From positions 1,736,001-1,800,000 of the forward strand of contig OZ020484.1 of assembly GCA_963971405.1 (NCBI GenBank): 64,000 nt of DNA, in the 5' to 3' direction. The translations under genes were made by a program, and so were the position numbers. The notes below the pieces were generated by a model. That model did no database searches. It was given only the letters and a program-made list of their open reading frames with translations, and was not told the DNA's origin. The stretch comes from Psococerastis gibbosa. Lineage: Eukaryota; Arthropoda; Insecta; Psocodea; Psocidae. Shown one piece after another: positions 30,488-42,589 of the stretch. Numbering within the stretch: position 1 is the first letter of the stretch; each line of letters begins with the position of its first letter.

Positions 30488-31335
30488 AAGAACCGGTCCG
30501 AGTTTACTCGAACATGCTTTCCAATTTATCAACATTAGTAGATAGAGAAATTGAGTAATTTCATGGTAAATAATTTTCCTATGGTTAGATTTCCGATATC
30601 GGATTGTCCACCTGACGTCACTGGAGGTGAGATAAATTCTAGATAGGTAAGACCAACACATTATCACACAGCAATAATGGCAGGACACGCAATGCATTTG
30701 TTCATTTTTTCAAAACATAATTCTTTGCACAGAACTAAATAGTTTTTTGGGAAAGCAACCTGTCCGGTTTCGTTACTCAATTTAACACCTAAGACATGCC
30801 TGAAGGTAGAAATCGTCGATAGAAAGGTTTCGCAGAAAAATTATTTTTTAGTCATTATTCATTAAAATTTAGTTATTTTTATTTTTTTACCCCCAGAAGC
30901 AAACTATCAAGGGACAAGCGACTCCCCGCATTTTGTCAATATTATTAACGACTACAACATATGTGAATTTAAAAGAAACCATTGGAGCCGTTTTGGAGAA
31001 ATCATTTTTTTTAGGCGTTTTTTTGGAGTTTTTTGAAAATAAAACTCCCCCAAATTGAGATAGCCCAAAATAAAAAATAAATGGTCCCGGGGTATAATTT
31101 TTGTGAACCTACATGCCGAATTTCGACAAAATCAACCGAGTAGTTTGCCCGCAAATCGATGAACAGACAGACAGACAGAGCGACACACAGACAGAGCTAC
31201 AGACAGGCATTTCGTAAAAACCACTTTCTTGGGTTCCTGGGACCTCAAAACGTGTAAATCCGTTGAAATCTCGGAATCGAAAATTTCGACCGTCACAAAG
31301 CTTTCCTTATACTACGTATAAATTGGAAAGCAATA
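30488..31335 (-). repeat. Repeat family A, full copy (reverse)
   Basis: AAGAACCGGTCCGAGTTTAC to GGAAAGCAAT, same order as 11343-12212. It is followed after a 5-base spacer by another full copy in the same orientation. Confidence 0.85.
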
Positions 31336-31340
31336 AGTAA

Positions 31341-32214
31341 AAGAACCGGTCCGAGTTTACTCGAACATGCTTTCCAATTTATCAAAATTAGTAGATAGAG
31401 AAAATGAGTAACTTCATGGTAAATAATTTTCCTAGCGTTAAATTTCCAATATCTCGGGGGAGGGGGGGGGGGTTGTCCACCTGACGTCACTGGAGGTGAG
31501 GTAAATTCTAGATAGGTCAGACCAACACATTACCACACAGCAATACTGGCAGGGCACGCAATGCATTTGAGCGTGAATTTTCTATCATTTTTTTCAAAAA
31601 AACATTTTTTTTACAAAACCAAATACTTTTCTGGGAAAGCAACCTGTCCGGTTTCGTTACTCAATTTAACACCTAAAACATGCCTGAAGGTAGAAATCAT
31701 CGATTGAAAGGTTTCGCAGAAAAATTATTTTTTAGTCTTTTTTCATTAACATTTAGTTATTTTTATTTTTTTACCCCCAGAAGCAACCTATCAAGGGGCA
31801 AGCGACCCCACGCATTTCGTTAATATTAATAACGACTACAATATATGTGAATTTAAAAGAAATCGTTCGAGCCGTTTTTGAGAAATCATTTTTTTAGACG
31901 TTTTTTTGGAGTTTTTTGAGAATAAAACCCCCCCCCCCCCCAAATTAAGTTAGCCCCAAATTAAAAAAAAAACGTTCCGAGATATGATTTTTGTGAACCT
32001 ACATGCCGAATTTCATCAAGATCGACCGAGTAGCTTGCCCGGAAATCGACGCACAGACAGACAGACAGACAGAACGACAGACAGACATTTCGTAAAAACC
32101 CCTTTTTTGGGTTCCTGGGACCTCAAAACGTGGAAATCCGTTGAAATCTCGGAATCGAAAATTTCGACCATCACAAAGCTTTTCTTATACTACGTATAAA
32201 TTGGAAAGCAATAA
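31341..32214 (-). repeat. Repeat family A, full copy (reverse), tandem neighbour
   Basis: Same ends and internal blocks as 30488-31335, with longer G/C runs. The pair is head-to-tail. Confidence 0.85.
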
Positions 32215-33031
32215 TATACTGAGTAGCTGAGTACAAAGCATGGTATCTATTCGCGAAGTGTTTATTCACAGCCTGTTTCTGAGCCTAGTTATTAAAAACA
32301 ACGGATTGTGGGGTACCTATTTCCTATGGGACGTACACTTTTAACAGGCTACCTGTATTAAATTGGGATTAATAAACTATAATATGTGCAGGCAACCTAT
32401 CTAAACTACAGTTAGTAAATATCTCTGATTGTTGTTGGAGAGCCGTATAGACAGTTTTTAAACCAAAAACCAATCACCTGTTTTCCCTTTTTTCATTTTG
32501 TTAGTTTTGCATAGAAATACAATAAATAAAATTGTCCAAAATTTCACTGTTTTCCCTTCTATTACACAATTTAATGTAGGTACCGTGATCCGTGATGCAT
32601 ACCTACCAATTTCATTCAAATCGTAAACTTCTACATAAAAATTCCAAATATCTCTTCGATTGAATAAATATTGGATCGAATAAAATATAATAATAAAAAT
32701 TAAAATGTAATCAATAGTAATAATACACCTAAAATTGATTAACTACAGCTCACCTATAACTTAATTCAATTTGACAATTTCTAATATTTCAAATACGTTG
32801 GATGCCTGGTACTTAAAGAACTTAAACTGCATAAACACGATTTTGCAGGAGACAAGAAAAATTGTTTATTCACCTCCCGCTAAAATGAATGGGGTGTGTT
32901 TCTCAGACGGTATAACTCAAAACTGTTAAAAGACGCCGTTATGAGGGATATACTGTGCACCATCATTTCCATCTACCATTTTAGCACCAGTTTCAATGAA
33001 CATCGCCAGTCCGAAAAAAATTATTATCAGT
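32215..33031. other. Non-coding stretch, no gene recognised
   Basis: AT-rich. No exon or repeat family recognised. Confidence 0.4.
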
Positions 33032-33039
33032 TGTGGTGT

Positions 33040-33243
33040 CAGGGACGGATCCTTGGGGGGGGCGGTGGGGGCGGTCGCCCCCCCCCCCCAATGTCGCCCC
33101 CCCCCCCGAGAAAAATAGCTTTATACTAGATAGAATGGACTTTTGAAGGAAATGAAGAGAAATTGTTACTCAAGTAAGGGAAACGCGATATTTTTCAGAT
33201 CACCGCCCCCCCCCCCCGAAAACTTTTTCTGAAACCGTCCCTG
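33040..33243. mobile_element. hAT-like MITE with perfect 8-bp duplication TGTGGTGT
   Basis: The left end CAGGGACGG is inverted as CCGTCCCTG at the right. TGTGGTGT lies directly outside on both sides (33032-33039 and 33244-33251). The body is dominated by G-runs near the left and C-runs elsewhere. Non-coding. The duplication identifies it as a hAT-type insertion. Confidence 0.9.
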
Positions 33244-33302
33244 TGTGGTGTACTATCTGATGTAGGCCTACATTTGTTCCTCTACATTTTGATGCATATT
33301 GC

Positions 33303-33338
33303 CATTGAATATATAACACTAGTGTTATATATTCAATG
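33303..33338. repeat. Perfect 36-bp palindrome
   Basis: CATTGAATATATAACACT is followed directly by its exact reverse complement, with no spacer. A cruciform-capable site, or the tip-to-tip remnant of an excised or collapsed inverted repeat. Confidence 0.95.
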
Positions 33339-33414
33339 ATATACCTGAGTGTGGTCGTCTCTGCCACCGTTATGTCGCAGTAATGGTATTTAGAAGTTAT
33401 ACAATATATAATCC

Positions 33415-33565
33415 TCACCCACCCCTCCCCCCTCCATTTTCCATAACTGTGCCTATAGGCCTATAGTGTAACGGCGGATAGTCAGTCTCTCCCCCTCCAG
33501 AGCCCAGCCTCCGGTCGTGCGGTCACCCCCTCCCCCCCCTCCCCCCTCCCCCCTCCCCCCCGAGC
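33415..33565. repeat. C-rich simple sequence
   Basis: Repeated CCCCTCC/CCCCCCT units at 33415-33435 and 33525-33560. Not coding. Confidence 0.7.
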
Positions 33566-33919
33566 ACATATTTTAAGGAATTTTTACTAGGTGGCACTAA
33601 GCAAAATCTGAGTCTATTTAGTGTATAAAATATTATTGTTAAGTGAACGCACAACCTCGTAGTGCGTAAATTCAAACTGCACTAACAGTTCCAGTGACGA
33701 TACAATTTTAGTTTTACAAAAATATTGTGTTGTTATGGTACAAATTTGGAAGTTGGCCTTCCTGTGGGAGTCTTTTTGCCACCGGCCCTAACATGTACCA
33801 CTCCACTACGCGGCACAAAGCCTCGACTAGGCGGCATTAGCATGTTAAAATATGCTCTGCCCCCCTCCCAAAATTCTAAAACCTGCCACTCCTCAGTATA
33901 CATTAGAAGCCGCGGAAAT

Positions 33920-34490
33920 CCAGGGGCGTAAAGTTGGTGGGGGCACGGTCCATCTTGCCCCCGCCAGTTCCTTTGGCGGGGGGGGGGGGGGGCGCGAGCA
34001 ATGTAAGACGTGGTTCATGGAGCCGGGCCTTCCTGTTTGCAGAAATATGAATATAAGCATTCCTTTGTTAGCTTTGTAAAATCTATAGCTATACTTTATT
34101 AATACAATATTAAAAGGCGAAAATCCCCACTACTTTGTACTTATATTTTCAAATGTTTCCCCCGGGGGAGCCCGTGAGCCCCCCTCTTTGGTTGAATGCA
34201 ATGTTATTTCTATACAATCGTAACCGTCGTAATGATAACATTGCGATTTAGTCCGCATGTCCGCAATATATTATCTGCCTATGCCCGTACAAAATCTAAA
34301 TCCACCAATAAATTGAAGTTTGATGTGCCTATTCTATCACATAATATAGGAGTAACACCATCACCTTTATAGAATACACTAGATACAATTGTTGAGTTCT
34401 CAAGAGTACAATTTACAATAGATAGGATCACAGTCGCCACACCACCTCCCCCCCCCCCCCGAAAAAACATCCTGGCTACGCTCTTGAGGT
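33920..34490. mobile_element. hAT-like element related to 43179-43675
   Basis: CCAGGGGCGTAAAGTTGG at the left; CATTCCTTTGTTAGCTTTGT, CCCCCGGGGGAG, TTTAGTCCGCATGTCCGCAA and AACATCCTGGCTACGCTCTT at the right follow the same order as the element at 43179-43675. Another G-run lies near 33978. Target duplication not identified; it may be a composite. Confidence 0.55.
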
Positions 34491-34803
34491 TTAAGATCAT
34501 TCGAAGTTCACAACTATCAAATGGTTTAAATTTTTGTGAATTTGTGATTCCATGAAAGGGGAAGCCTATGCATGAAAAATATCCCTACGAAAAAGCCTGA
34601 TGACGTCATAAGGTATACTTGGTTTTGCCCCCGCCATCATTCTAAAACTTTACGCCTCTGTTGCGGAATAGCGGAAAAATTGTCGTGCCCCCCCCCCCCC
34701 CCCCTCCTCGTTGGGAATCCGCCACTTGCACAGGTGCCTGATTTGCTATTAAGGTCAAACTGGAGACTTTTGTCCTTGAACGTTGAGCGTTGAATACATA
34801 GAT

Positions 34804-35060
34804 ATATAATAGAACTGGAGCGGCGGGAGCCATAATATGCCTTACGAGGCACCCTTTAACCATAAGCCAACTATCAAAGATAAGTACCAACGCAAAAAAT
34901 ATCGAAGTCTTACACACTGCAGCATAGCAAAGCGGATTCCTGGACCCGGTCAAAAACTCTGTAGTTTAGTAGTTAGCTTGTGCAGGCTATTTCCCCGCCG
35001 AATTGCGTACTTATCTTGTGCAGGCTACACGTAGCAGCCATATTGATAACGGTCTCTAGC
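34804..35060 (-). repeat. Dispersed repeat, copy 1 (reverse of 52440-52665)
   Basis: AACTGGAGCGGCGGGAGCCA, TAAGCCAACTATC, GCAGCATAGCAAAGCGGATT, CCTGGACCCGGTCAAAAACT, TGTGCAGGCTATTTCCCCGC match the inverse of the second copy. Non-coding; class unknown. Confidence 0.65.
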
Positions 35061-35439
35061 CACGGCATGGTTGAATATCCATTTTATAAACAAAGCCCCG
35101 CGTCGCGTACCTGTTCTGTATTTCACATTTTATTATTTCAAATAATTGCAGTTTTACCTATTGCTGGCGCTTTACTGTCAAATTAAGTGTTCATATTTGC
35201 AGTGGTAAGCATGTAATTACAAAAGTTAGAGATTTTTCTTCCCTGTGGGGCAAGTAAAAATGTTCTAAGAGGTATGTTTTTAAATGCTTCGTGCACGAAT
35301 TTGAGACCTATAGTAATAGTAATTTTTGTACAGCAAGTCTACACTTATACTTGTCCCTCCTATCGATTATTACTATACCCCTGTGGTTTAAAACGTGTAT
35401 TAGGAACCCCCTGCAAAGTCTTTTCCAGGCCAGTCACGT

Positions 35440-35716
35440 GACCCCCTCCGGTTTGGCCTTAAGCTGCCAAACGCGACCTGAACTTTAGACTACAGCGACA
35501 GGTGTAGAGTAACGCATTCTTTGTGTAGGTGTGACTGTATAGGTGACTATTGTGTGCTTTTGTGCAACAGATAGTGCGGTGTGAGACTGTGTAGGTGACT
35601 ATTGTGCGCTTTTGTATAACAGATAGCGCTGTGACAGCGTGTCAGTGACCTGAAGACAATACCGTGTGCCCGTGGTTATCTCCCGAAGCCTGCTGCCTAC
35701 TATGCTTCTAATTTTG
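35440..35716 (+). other. Possible 5' exon: ATG plus donor, with a 57-bp duplicate
   Basis: A CpG-containing stretch with CAGTCACGTGACC leads to ATGCTTCTAATTTTG at 35702, followed directly by the strong donor GTAAGT. This would give MLLIL as the start of a signal peptide. Within it TGTAGGTGACTATTGTG, then CGCTTTTGT, is a second copy of the preceding 57 bp or so (35527-35640). No downstream exon was linked. Confidence 0.25.
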
Positions 35717-35784
35717 GTAAGTCATTTCGATGAGTCATAGTTGAAGATAGTTGAAGAAATAGGGTATTAAGAAAAGACTGAGTC

Positions 35785-35865
35785 CGGTGGGACTCGAACC
35801 CACGATCTGCACCTTACTGAAGCATCGAATTAACTGACGAAGCAGTCGTATTCGGGATGATAGGC
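35785..35865 (-). mobile_element. tRNA-derived sequence (SINE head or tRNA relic)
   Basis: On the minus strand GGGTTCGAGTCCCACCGGA is a good tRNA B box/T arm. The upstream half (CGTCAGTTAATTCGATGC) is a poor A box and no full cloverleaf forms, so a SINE or tRNA pseudogene is more likely than a working tRNA. Confidence 0.55.
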
Positions 35866-36464
35866 CTTGGTCGTTTTGAAAGCGTACTTACAAACGTTCT
35901 GCCAACATCTGTGGTCGACATCTTCAGTGGAACTTCTAAGATTGTATAACCAATATACAAACAGTGCATACGAGTATTTTACTACGTATCGTCTTCATTT
36001 ATTATTCTATATATGTTTCATTGTTCATTTCTAAAAGAAAAAACAATTTTTTATGTAGCGATTAACTTATTAAAACCGTATTTATAATATTAAGTTAGTC
36101 TTTTCTATATTAGTTTTTAAGTTAGTTTATAAATTAGTAATTAATCTTAGTTTGAGGGGCCCATCGCGGGAAAATCATAACGGTGCCCCTCTGGACCACT
36201 AATACTAAAATTGTATACTTTTCCATGTAATAAAGATTTACATTACTTATGATGGCCAATTGGTCTTTGTCGATTGCCAACGACCCCATAGATTTTTTGA
36301 CATTATTGCTATTGTTTCCGTATTAATTTTTGGCAATTGGTTGACCTCGATGTCATCCTACACTGGCTACAAGCCGATAATGGACAAGCTGGAACATGCT
36401 TGCCATTGTCATGTTGTAACAGGCGTAAACATGACTTCACTTCACCTTAGTACCCTATCTAAAC

Positions 36465-36540
36465 AATGGCGGACCCACGGGGGGAGGGGGGGTCATGACC
36501 CCCCTCCCCTAAATGAGCTAATTCATAAGATAGCTAGTAA
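36465..36540. repeat. hAT-like MITE left end (CAATGGCGGACCCACGGGGG)
   Basis: It resembles the CAGTGGCGG ends at 21465 and 46475 and carries G- and C-runs. The right end was not found. Confidence 0.4.
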
Positions 36541-36721
36541 AAAAAAAAAATCAACTTTTCAACATTCGAGCGCGTAGAACATATATAACCTGGTAGGTTT
36601 TTTCAATTGCTAATTATTGTAGGGGACGTGGCCTCAGAAATGTATATATAAGCGTGAAGCGGGGCTTACATCCATATAAAATACATATTATAGAAATCGG
36701 AAGCAAAACATAGGCCATTTT

Positions 36722-36963
36722 TAGCCGGCCGCCTTACCAAGTTGAATCCAGCGGACCAAAGCAGGTTCAAAGATGCAGATAACTTGGTAGTGTGCACAGT
36801 GCCGGTAGGGAAACATGGTACGACTTGTCCTGGTCACCTCCGAACTAATCGTGTGACTTCACTGTGTTTCCCAAGTGGTTCCGAATCCACTATAATCAGG
36901 AGGTCCGCTGTCGTATGGGCCCACACCGTGGCCTGGGACTGTGTCCAACCATACTACTACTAG
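36722..36963 (+). repeat. Dispersed 245-bp repeat with (ACT)n tail, copy 1
   Basis: From AGCCGGCCGCCTTACCAAGT through ACAGTGCCGGTAGGGAAACA and GTGGCCTGGGACTGTGTCCA to CCATACTACTACTA. It is about 93% like the copy at 41878-42120, which has the same tail. The tail suggests retroposition (SINE or LINE 3' end). Confidence 0.75.
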
Positions 36964-36969
36964 GCCATT

Positions 36970-38890
36970 TTCAAAGTGAAACTTGAAGATATTCACACTG
37001 TAGCCGAAATGGTAGGCTTAGCTTGGATGATTTGTTGATAATTTGCTTACAGCAGTAAACAACATACAAAACTGCAAATTTACGTAACATTGTGGCCCCA
37101 AAAAAGTAGGTAGATTTTTCAAAATTATAGAAAACGGGAATATTTTCGGGAATATCTGGTGAAATTTCCTGTTTGACCCGATTTTAAAGGGGGAGGGGGA
37201 AGTATACTCCCTTGAAACCCCCATTCATACTGCCTTCAACGATATATTAACTTATCATGACGGTTAAAAATTGCAGGCTGTGGGATTTATAACTTTATGC
37301 ATGCACCGCTGAGAGTATCCTTTTCCCGCATCTAAGCGACTTTCACGTCCCCCTTAAGTGCCTAGCTGTGGCGAAACCGCTAGTCGAGAAGCAAAACCGG
37401 TTATACAGTTGTAAAGACCAAGAATAGTGGAAAGTAGCAAAGTGGTTTTAAATTTTTTTAATCGATTTTTTCCGCGCCATAATTGCCCCCGAAAAACGAG
37501 TTTTTTCGTCGAAAATGGGCATTTTTTTCGGGTTGCTGCAAATTTTTACTTTTTGAGTTATCCAGAAGCAGTCAGGTATGACATAGATGGGAGACTTGGG
37601 GGAAAGTTGGCCAAAGGTTCACTGAATACCGCTACGAAGCCATTTTGGCCGTAGTGGTTCTGGATTGTTTTTTATCGGGTTTTCCGCAGTATAGGAAAAC
37701 CAATGTATAAGGGTCGAAAATGGGTAAATTAGGTTCTGATTTCGGGGAAAAGGTTATTTTTAAATTTTTTCTTTTATAAGAACCTTCTGGCAATAACGAA
37801 CACAACAAAAAAAAAAAATAGTGAATAGCCGTTCACGCGTGATGCCGGGACAAAGGGAAATAGGGATTCATTTATATATAATGTTGGTTGCATGGAGCTA
37901 ATAAAACTATGGAGCCACCATGTTGTATTTCGGCTGTGCTGGAGGACTGAAGCCACGACCACGCCCCCTCATAGGTGCATTTAGGCGGGAAATACAAATT
38001 TAATAGTTTTATTATATGTTTTCTTTATAGTTTTCTTTGTTGTTTCATTTATAATTATATTTATTATTTACATTTATTATATATATTGTTTAAAATTTAA
38101 ATTAAAAGTACTGAAAGATCTGCATTAAAAAAATTTATTTTTATCTAAAAGTAGGGAAAACTTTGCTTAAAATATTGATTAAAATATGAATTAAAAGTAC
38201 TCCAAGTTCTGCATAAAAATATTGCTGGTTACCTGGCATGATTTTCCGTTCTAAATAATCTTTAAATAATCTAATAAAAAATAAAATGTTACCACGGTAT
38301 CAAATGGCAAAAGGCTCAATCTGCTCCTATGCTACGGAAATAGCCGAAGTCAAGAGGCTTCAATGCGAATGTTTACGATGATGCGTTTACGCGATGCTGT
38401 GTATTATCCTGACAATGAGTTTTATTTTATTTTGTTTTAGCTTGCATACCTTTTGTTTACCTTTTTTCAATCGCACTTGACGATGGCGTGAGCCGAAACC
38501 GGTTGTGTTTTTAATTTAATTTCATTGTAAGACTATACGAAGTAAATTTTAACAATGAGTTTACGATGAGTCTATAGTTTTACTACGTCTATGGTTGGTT
38601 GTAAGCGAATGGCCCGTCTCTCCAATAGAAGAAGCCTAAAGACGAAGAAGGCACTGTAAATGCGGTGGTTCAGCTTACGGTCCTGCATTGTTGAGGTCTA
38701 GGTGCCGGTTGCGACAACCTGCAGAAGGCCGCGTCCTTCATTTTGGAGTCACCAAACAACACTCAACACAATACCATCCATACAGAGGATCTTTAACTGG
38801 CCCATAAAGTTTTTTGGCTTGTTTGTTAGACAGAGAACAATGTGATTTATAGGTTCTATTGGAATGGTAGTTCATTCCTACTGTCTACGC
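36970..38890. other. Non-coding stretch, no gene recognised
   Basis: It includes short repeats reminiscent of the 1790-2310 repeat (AAAAATGGGC, CGGGTTTTCC near 37500-37690) and an AT-rich part at 37980-38300. No exon recognised. Confidence 0.35.
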
Positions 38891-38899
38891 TCTACACAC

Positions 38900-39135
38900 A
38901 GGAGTATCTTCTTCTTCTTCTGGCTCTACAGCCCTGTGATGAGCTTTGGCATGCTCGACAACACTCCTCCACTCACCTCGGTATTGTACAACGCTCCACT
39001 GTCTTCGGGCTCCCAACTCGCGTAGGTCAGTTTCAACTCATCCTTCCAACGTTTTCGAGGACGTCCCGCCAGTCGTTTTCCAGTCATGCTTGCTTTGTAC
39101 GTCTTGTTCGGCATGCGGTCATCAGGCACTTAAAC
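38900..39135 (-). mobile_element. LINE 3' end with GAA tail (reverse)
   Basis: The minus strand reads MPDDRMPNKTYKASMTGKRL, AGRPRKRWKDELK, the last ORF2 segment of a LINE group, and ends in (GAA)n, seen here as CTTCTTCTTCTTCTGG. The terminal part is frame-shifted. Confidence 0.75.
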
Positions 39136-39285
39136 AACGCACCGGTGCTGATTTTTAAAAAAATTAGGGACCTGAGTTTAGCCAGGACATGTTTACATAG
39201 TGAGGTGACTATCCCCCTTCCTCCTTCCAAAAAAAACATTGTCGGGACAAGATTATAAAAATCCTTGTTTGGCTGCCCTCATTGT

Positions 39286-39455
39286 CATATCAAAGCGCAA
39301 CATCTAAGATGGCTGGGGCACGTCGTAAGAATGTCAGAAGACTACATGCCGAACAAAATGTATAAAGCAAGCATGACGGGAAGACGACTTCCACAAAGGA
39401 GTGTTGCTGACCAGGCCAATCAAGGGCTGTAGAGCCAGCCGAATAATAATAATAA
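39286..39455 (+). mobile_element. Second copy of the same LINE 3' end (+)
   Basis: It reads LRWLGHVVRMSEDYMPNK, MYKASMTGRRLPQ, then a deletion and GGGCTGTAGAGCCAGCCGAA with an (AAT)n tail. It is the same family as the minus-strand piece at 38900-39135, in opposite orientation. Confidence 0.7.
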
Positions 39456-39637
39456 TAAGATTGATAGATCAACTGAGAGAGAGGAGGGGTCTGGGAGACA
39501 TTTCCACTGGCGCAATTAGGGGGGTGTGGGGAGCTTAGCCACCCCCAGGATTGTCGAGGAAATAAAACCAATTGATTGAAAACTTAATGAATAAATGAAT
39601 AATTAAAATATTTTTTTCGCAGAGCATAACAATAATA

Positions 39638-40043
39638 TTAAGAGGACATGCTACGTAGAAAATGAGCACCCCAAAATTTGTTGTTTTTATGGACTTTTTA
39701 TTTTTTATTTAATTAACAAAGCAAGTCATTAAAGATTTGGCTCATGGAAGTTGTAGAAGACTACTTTGTGCATCATATAATCGGATAATTTTACTTTTCG
39801 GTTTTGTTGTTCTTCCAAAAATCCCAGAATACGCATAATTTTAGTCCGTTCTGATGGTATTTATGAAAGAACTAAGGTACCAAAAATTTAATATTTCCTA
39901 TTACATGATGCGTGAAGCAGTCTTCTACAACTTCCATGAGCCAAATTTTTAATGACTTGCTTTGTTAATTAAATAAAAAATAAAAAGTAAATAAAAACAA
40001 CAAAATTTGGGGTGCTCATTTTCTACGTAGCATGTCCTCTTAA
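39638..40043. mobile_element. Foldback MITE flanked by TTAA, copy 2
   Basis: TTAAGAGGACATGCTACGTA at the left and TACGTAGCATGTCCTCTTAA at the right. The whole 406 bp is a long inverted repeat with a short centre. Highly similar to 13423-13818. Confidence 0.85.
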
Positions 40044-40044
40044 T

Positions 40045-41870
40045 AATATCACTTTAGCGCAAAAATTCGACTATTTGAATTTATTATGTTGGCAATTTTT
40101 CCGAGTTTCAAACTGTTCCTTTGCCAATATTAATGTTTGAATCTGCACTGCAAACATGTGTATTAATGTCTTAATGATTTTGGGGGCACTAAGTTAAGCC
40201 AAGACTGTCAAGCCTCAATTTTTTATTTCTCTGTGGGAGGGATAACCCCATTTGCTCTTCAACTTGAGATTTGCTTATTCCCACAACGGCCCTGCCCACA
40301 CTATAAAAGAATTGAGCGACTTTTACCGCGCCGTCCCTGCTATTTTGAGTAGCCTATCTAAAAGCAGTCGACATTGCTGCACACAATAAAACCAGCGAGG
40401 AAAGCTCCAGGTACGCGAATCAGGTACAATTCGGTCATCTTACACTGCCGCAAATGTCAGTCAAGGTCCGGCGGGGACCTACATCTTCTGATCTTGACCC
40501 AAATTCTCGGCGAAGCCTAAGTTGAGCCCGGTTCTCGGCAAAGAGTTGAAGTACCACACAGTCTTCCCCGGCAGTTTGTCCTGATTGCCAAGGTTTGCAA
40601 TAGGTACGGCCAGGTATTGCAAATTCTGAGTGTTGGGTTGCGCGACGTCTTGAGCTCCACTAATAAAATGTTGAATGGGTTTGGTTTACCGAGTCGAATT
40701 CACATCCTTTCATTAACATTAAACCCTGCAGCTTGGTTTTAGATATAAGGGGTACTCATATCCCTGTGGTAAATTGGGAAAAAGTTAAATTGAAAAAATA
40801 AAGGGTACCTACTACTTAATGACTGAGTCTTGGTGCATTTTCGAGAAAAAAAAATGGGGGTTGGAAGCCTTTGAGAAGTGGTGTTGTTGAATAATTTTAA
40901 AATTTGTAATGGAATGACTACATAACAAAGGAAGAGGTGCCCCAGTCCCCAGAGGATCTTTAATTACCACCATATCCGTTTGAAGAGCCAAGTGGACAGA
41001 GCACCTCCTCAGGTGTTAAGGTCTCCTTAATAACACCAATTCCAGGGGCCAACTGAGGAAGGTGTAAGCAGAAGACCTCAAGGAAGATATAAGGTACGGA
41101 AGGAACCTAAGGAACCCAGCCCCCAGGAGAGAGATGAATGGAGAAAAAGATCTTCTGTAAAACAATTGATCGATTACGACTGAAGCAGAAGAGGGTTCAT
41201 CGTGAAAGGGGCACCGAAACGAAGTACGCAGGATAAAGAAACATACTCGGGGAAAATTGCAGAGAACAATACAACTCGTCCTCAGCAAGGACTGAGCGGT
41301 GGAGCCCAAATAATAAAAATCATTAATTCTGCGTTTACCAATTCCACCGTTTTTCCAAATTCCGGCTACCAAAACCGAAAAGTTTGAATGAAACCATGTT
41401 TTCCTAAATATTGTCATTTGTGATTGCTTGCTACTTTGCAGTCTTCCCTACAATAGTTCCATTCTTCACTGCGCCGGCTATAAAAAAAAAAAATATCATT
41501 GAAAGTTTTACAATCGATTTTGTAAAATTTTTGAAGGAAATAAATTGATTTTTTACTTTACTTAGATTAACTTTTTTTTAATCTTTCTTCCATCTCTTTT
41601 TGTTTCACATTATTATTCTTTTTATTGCATTTATTCTGTCTTGCTCAAAGCATATCTCGAATGGTAAACTTACCCATGGATTATTTAAAGCATTTTAATA
41701 TGGTACCTATATTAAAACTGATTTTAAATTCAAAAAAAATAATACAATAAAGCAGATGATATTTGAATGAATTTAAGCAGAAAATGGTTGGTTCATTTGA
41801 AACTGGAGTCCGATTTACCTGCCTATATGTCCCTTGGCGGGCTGCGAGTACAGTATCGGTCCCGTTACAA
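40045..41870. other. Non-coding stretch, no gene recognised
   Basis: Open frames of up to 130 codons on the minus strand (41016-41417) have no recognisable domain or exon boundaries. No repeat family identified. Confidence 0.35.
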
Positions 41871-41877
41871 ATGCTCA

Positions 41878-42120
41878 GCCGGCCGCCATACCAAGTTGAA
41901 TCCAGCGGACCAGAGCAGGTTCAAAGCTGCAGATAAATTGGTCCTGTGCACAGTGCCGGTAGGGAAACATGGTAGGACTTCTCCTGGTCACCTCCGAACT
42001 AATCGTGTGACTTCACTGTGTTTCCCAAGTGGTTCGGAATCCACTATAATCAGGAGGTCCACTGGAGTCCTATGGGCCCACACCGTGGCCTGGGACTGTG
42101 TCAAACCATACTACTACTAC
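41878..42120 (+). repeat. Dispersed 245-bp repeat with (ACT)n tail, copy 2
   Basis: GCCGGCCGCCATACCAAGTT to CAAACCATACTACTACTAC. See copy 1 at 36722-36963. Confidence 0.75.
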
Positions 42121-42589
42121 AAATGCTCAACCCCATTTGTTTAATCTTAGTGCCTTTTAGTACCGTAAGTCAATTCATTAAGGGGTTATTTAAGTGTTAT
42201 TTACACTTATTCTCGGATATTTTATTCTTTTACGGTTGATGGTACTACATTTTTAGTTTAACGTCTGAATGCAAATTTTTGTTTGGGGTTTCGGTTGTAA
42301 TGTGTAATCAAAAATTGAGAGTCATAACTACTTCTAGTTCTATTGTATTCTGACTGAAAACTATCCCAACTGTCGGCTATATAATAATGTATGCATATAA
42401 TTAGTGGAATTCATAAATGAAGTTACTTATATTTTACGTTGGAGAGTATTCAAAAGAAAAGGATGAAGGCCTTCATTATTAAATGTCTTAAAAAATCCCC
42501 CGGGTACGTTGCTTGCAAAGGAAATGTTCCCCAAACTTGAGCATTACAAGGTTTTACTATGAATTACCCTCAATAAGTTTGATTCAAAG

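Noticed and set aside
31984-32199. Open frame with DRQTDRTTDR
   Set aside because: It is the ACAGACAG microsatellite of repeat family A.
34279-34953. Minus-strand frames with Gly runs
   Set aside because: They arise from C-runs in hAT-like repeats.
35785-35865. tRNA gene on the minus strand
   Set aside because: Good B box but poor A box and no complete cloverleaf by eye; better seen as a SINE or tRNA relic.
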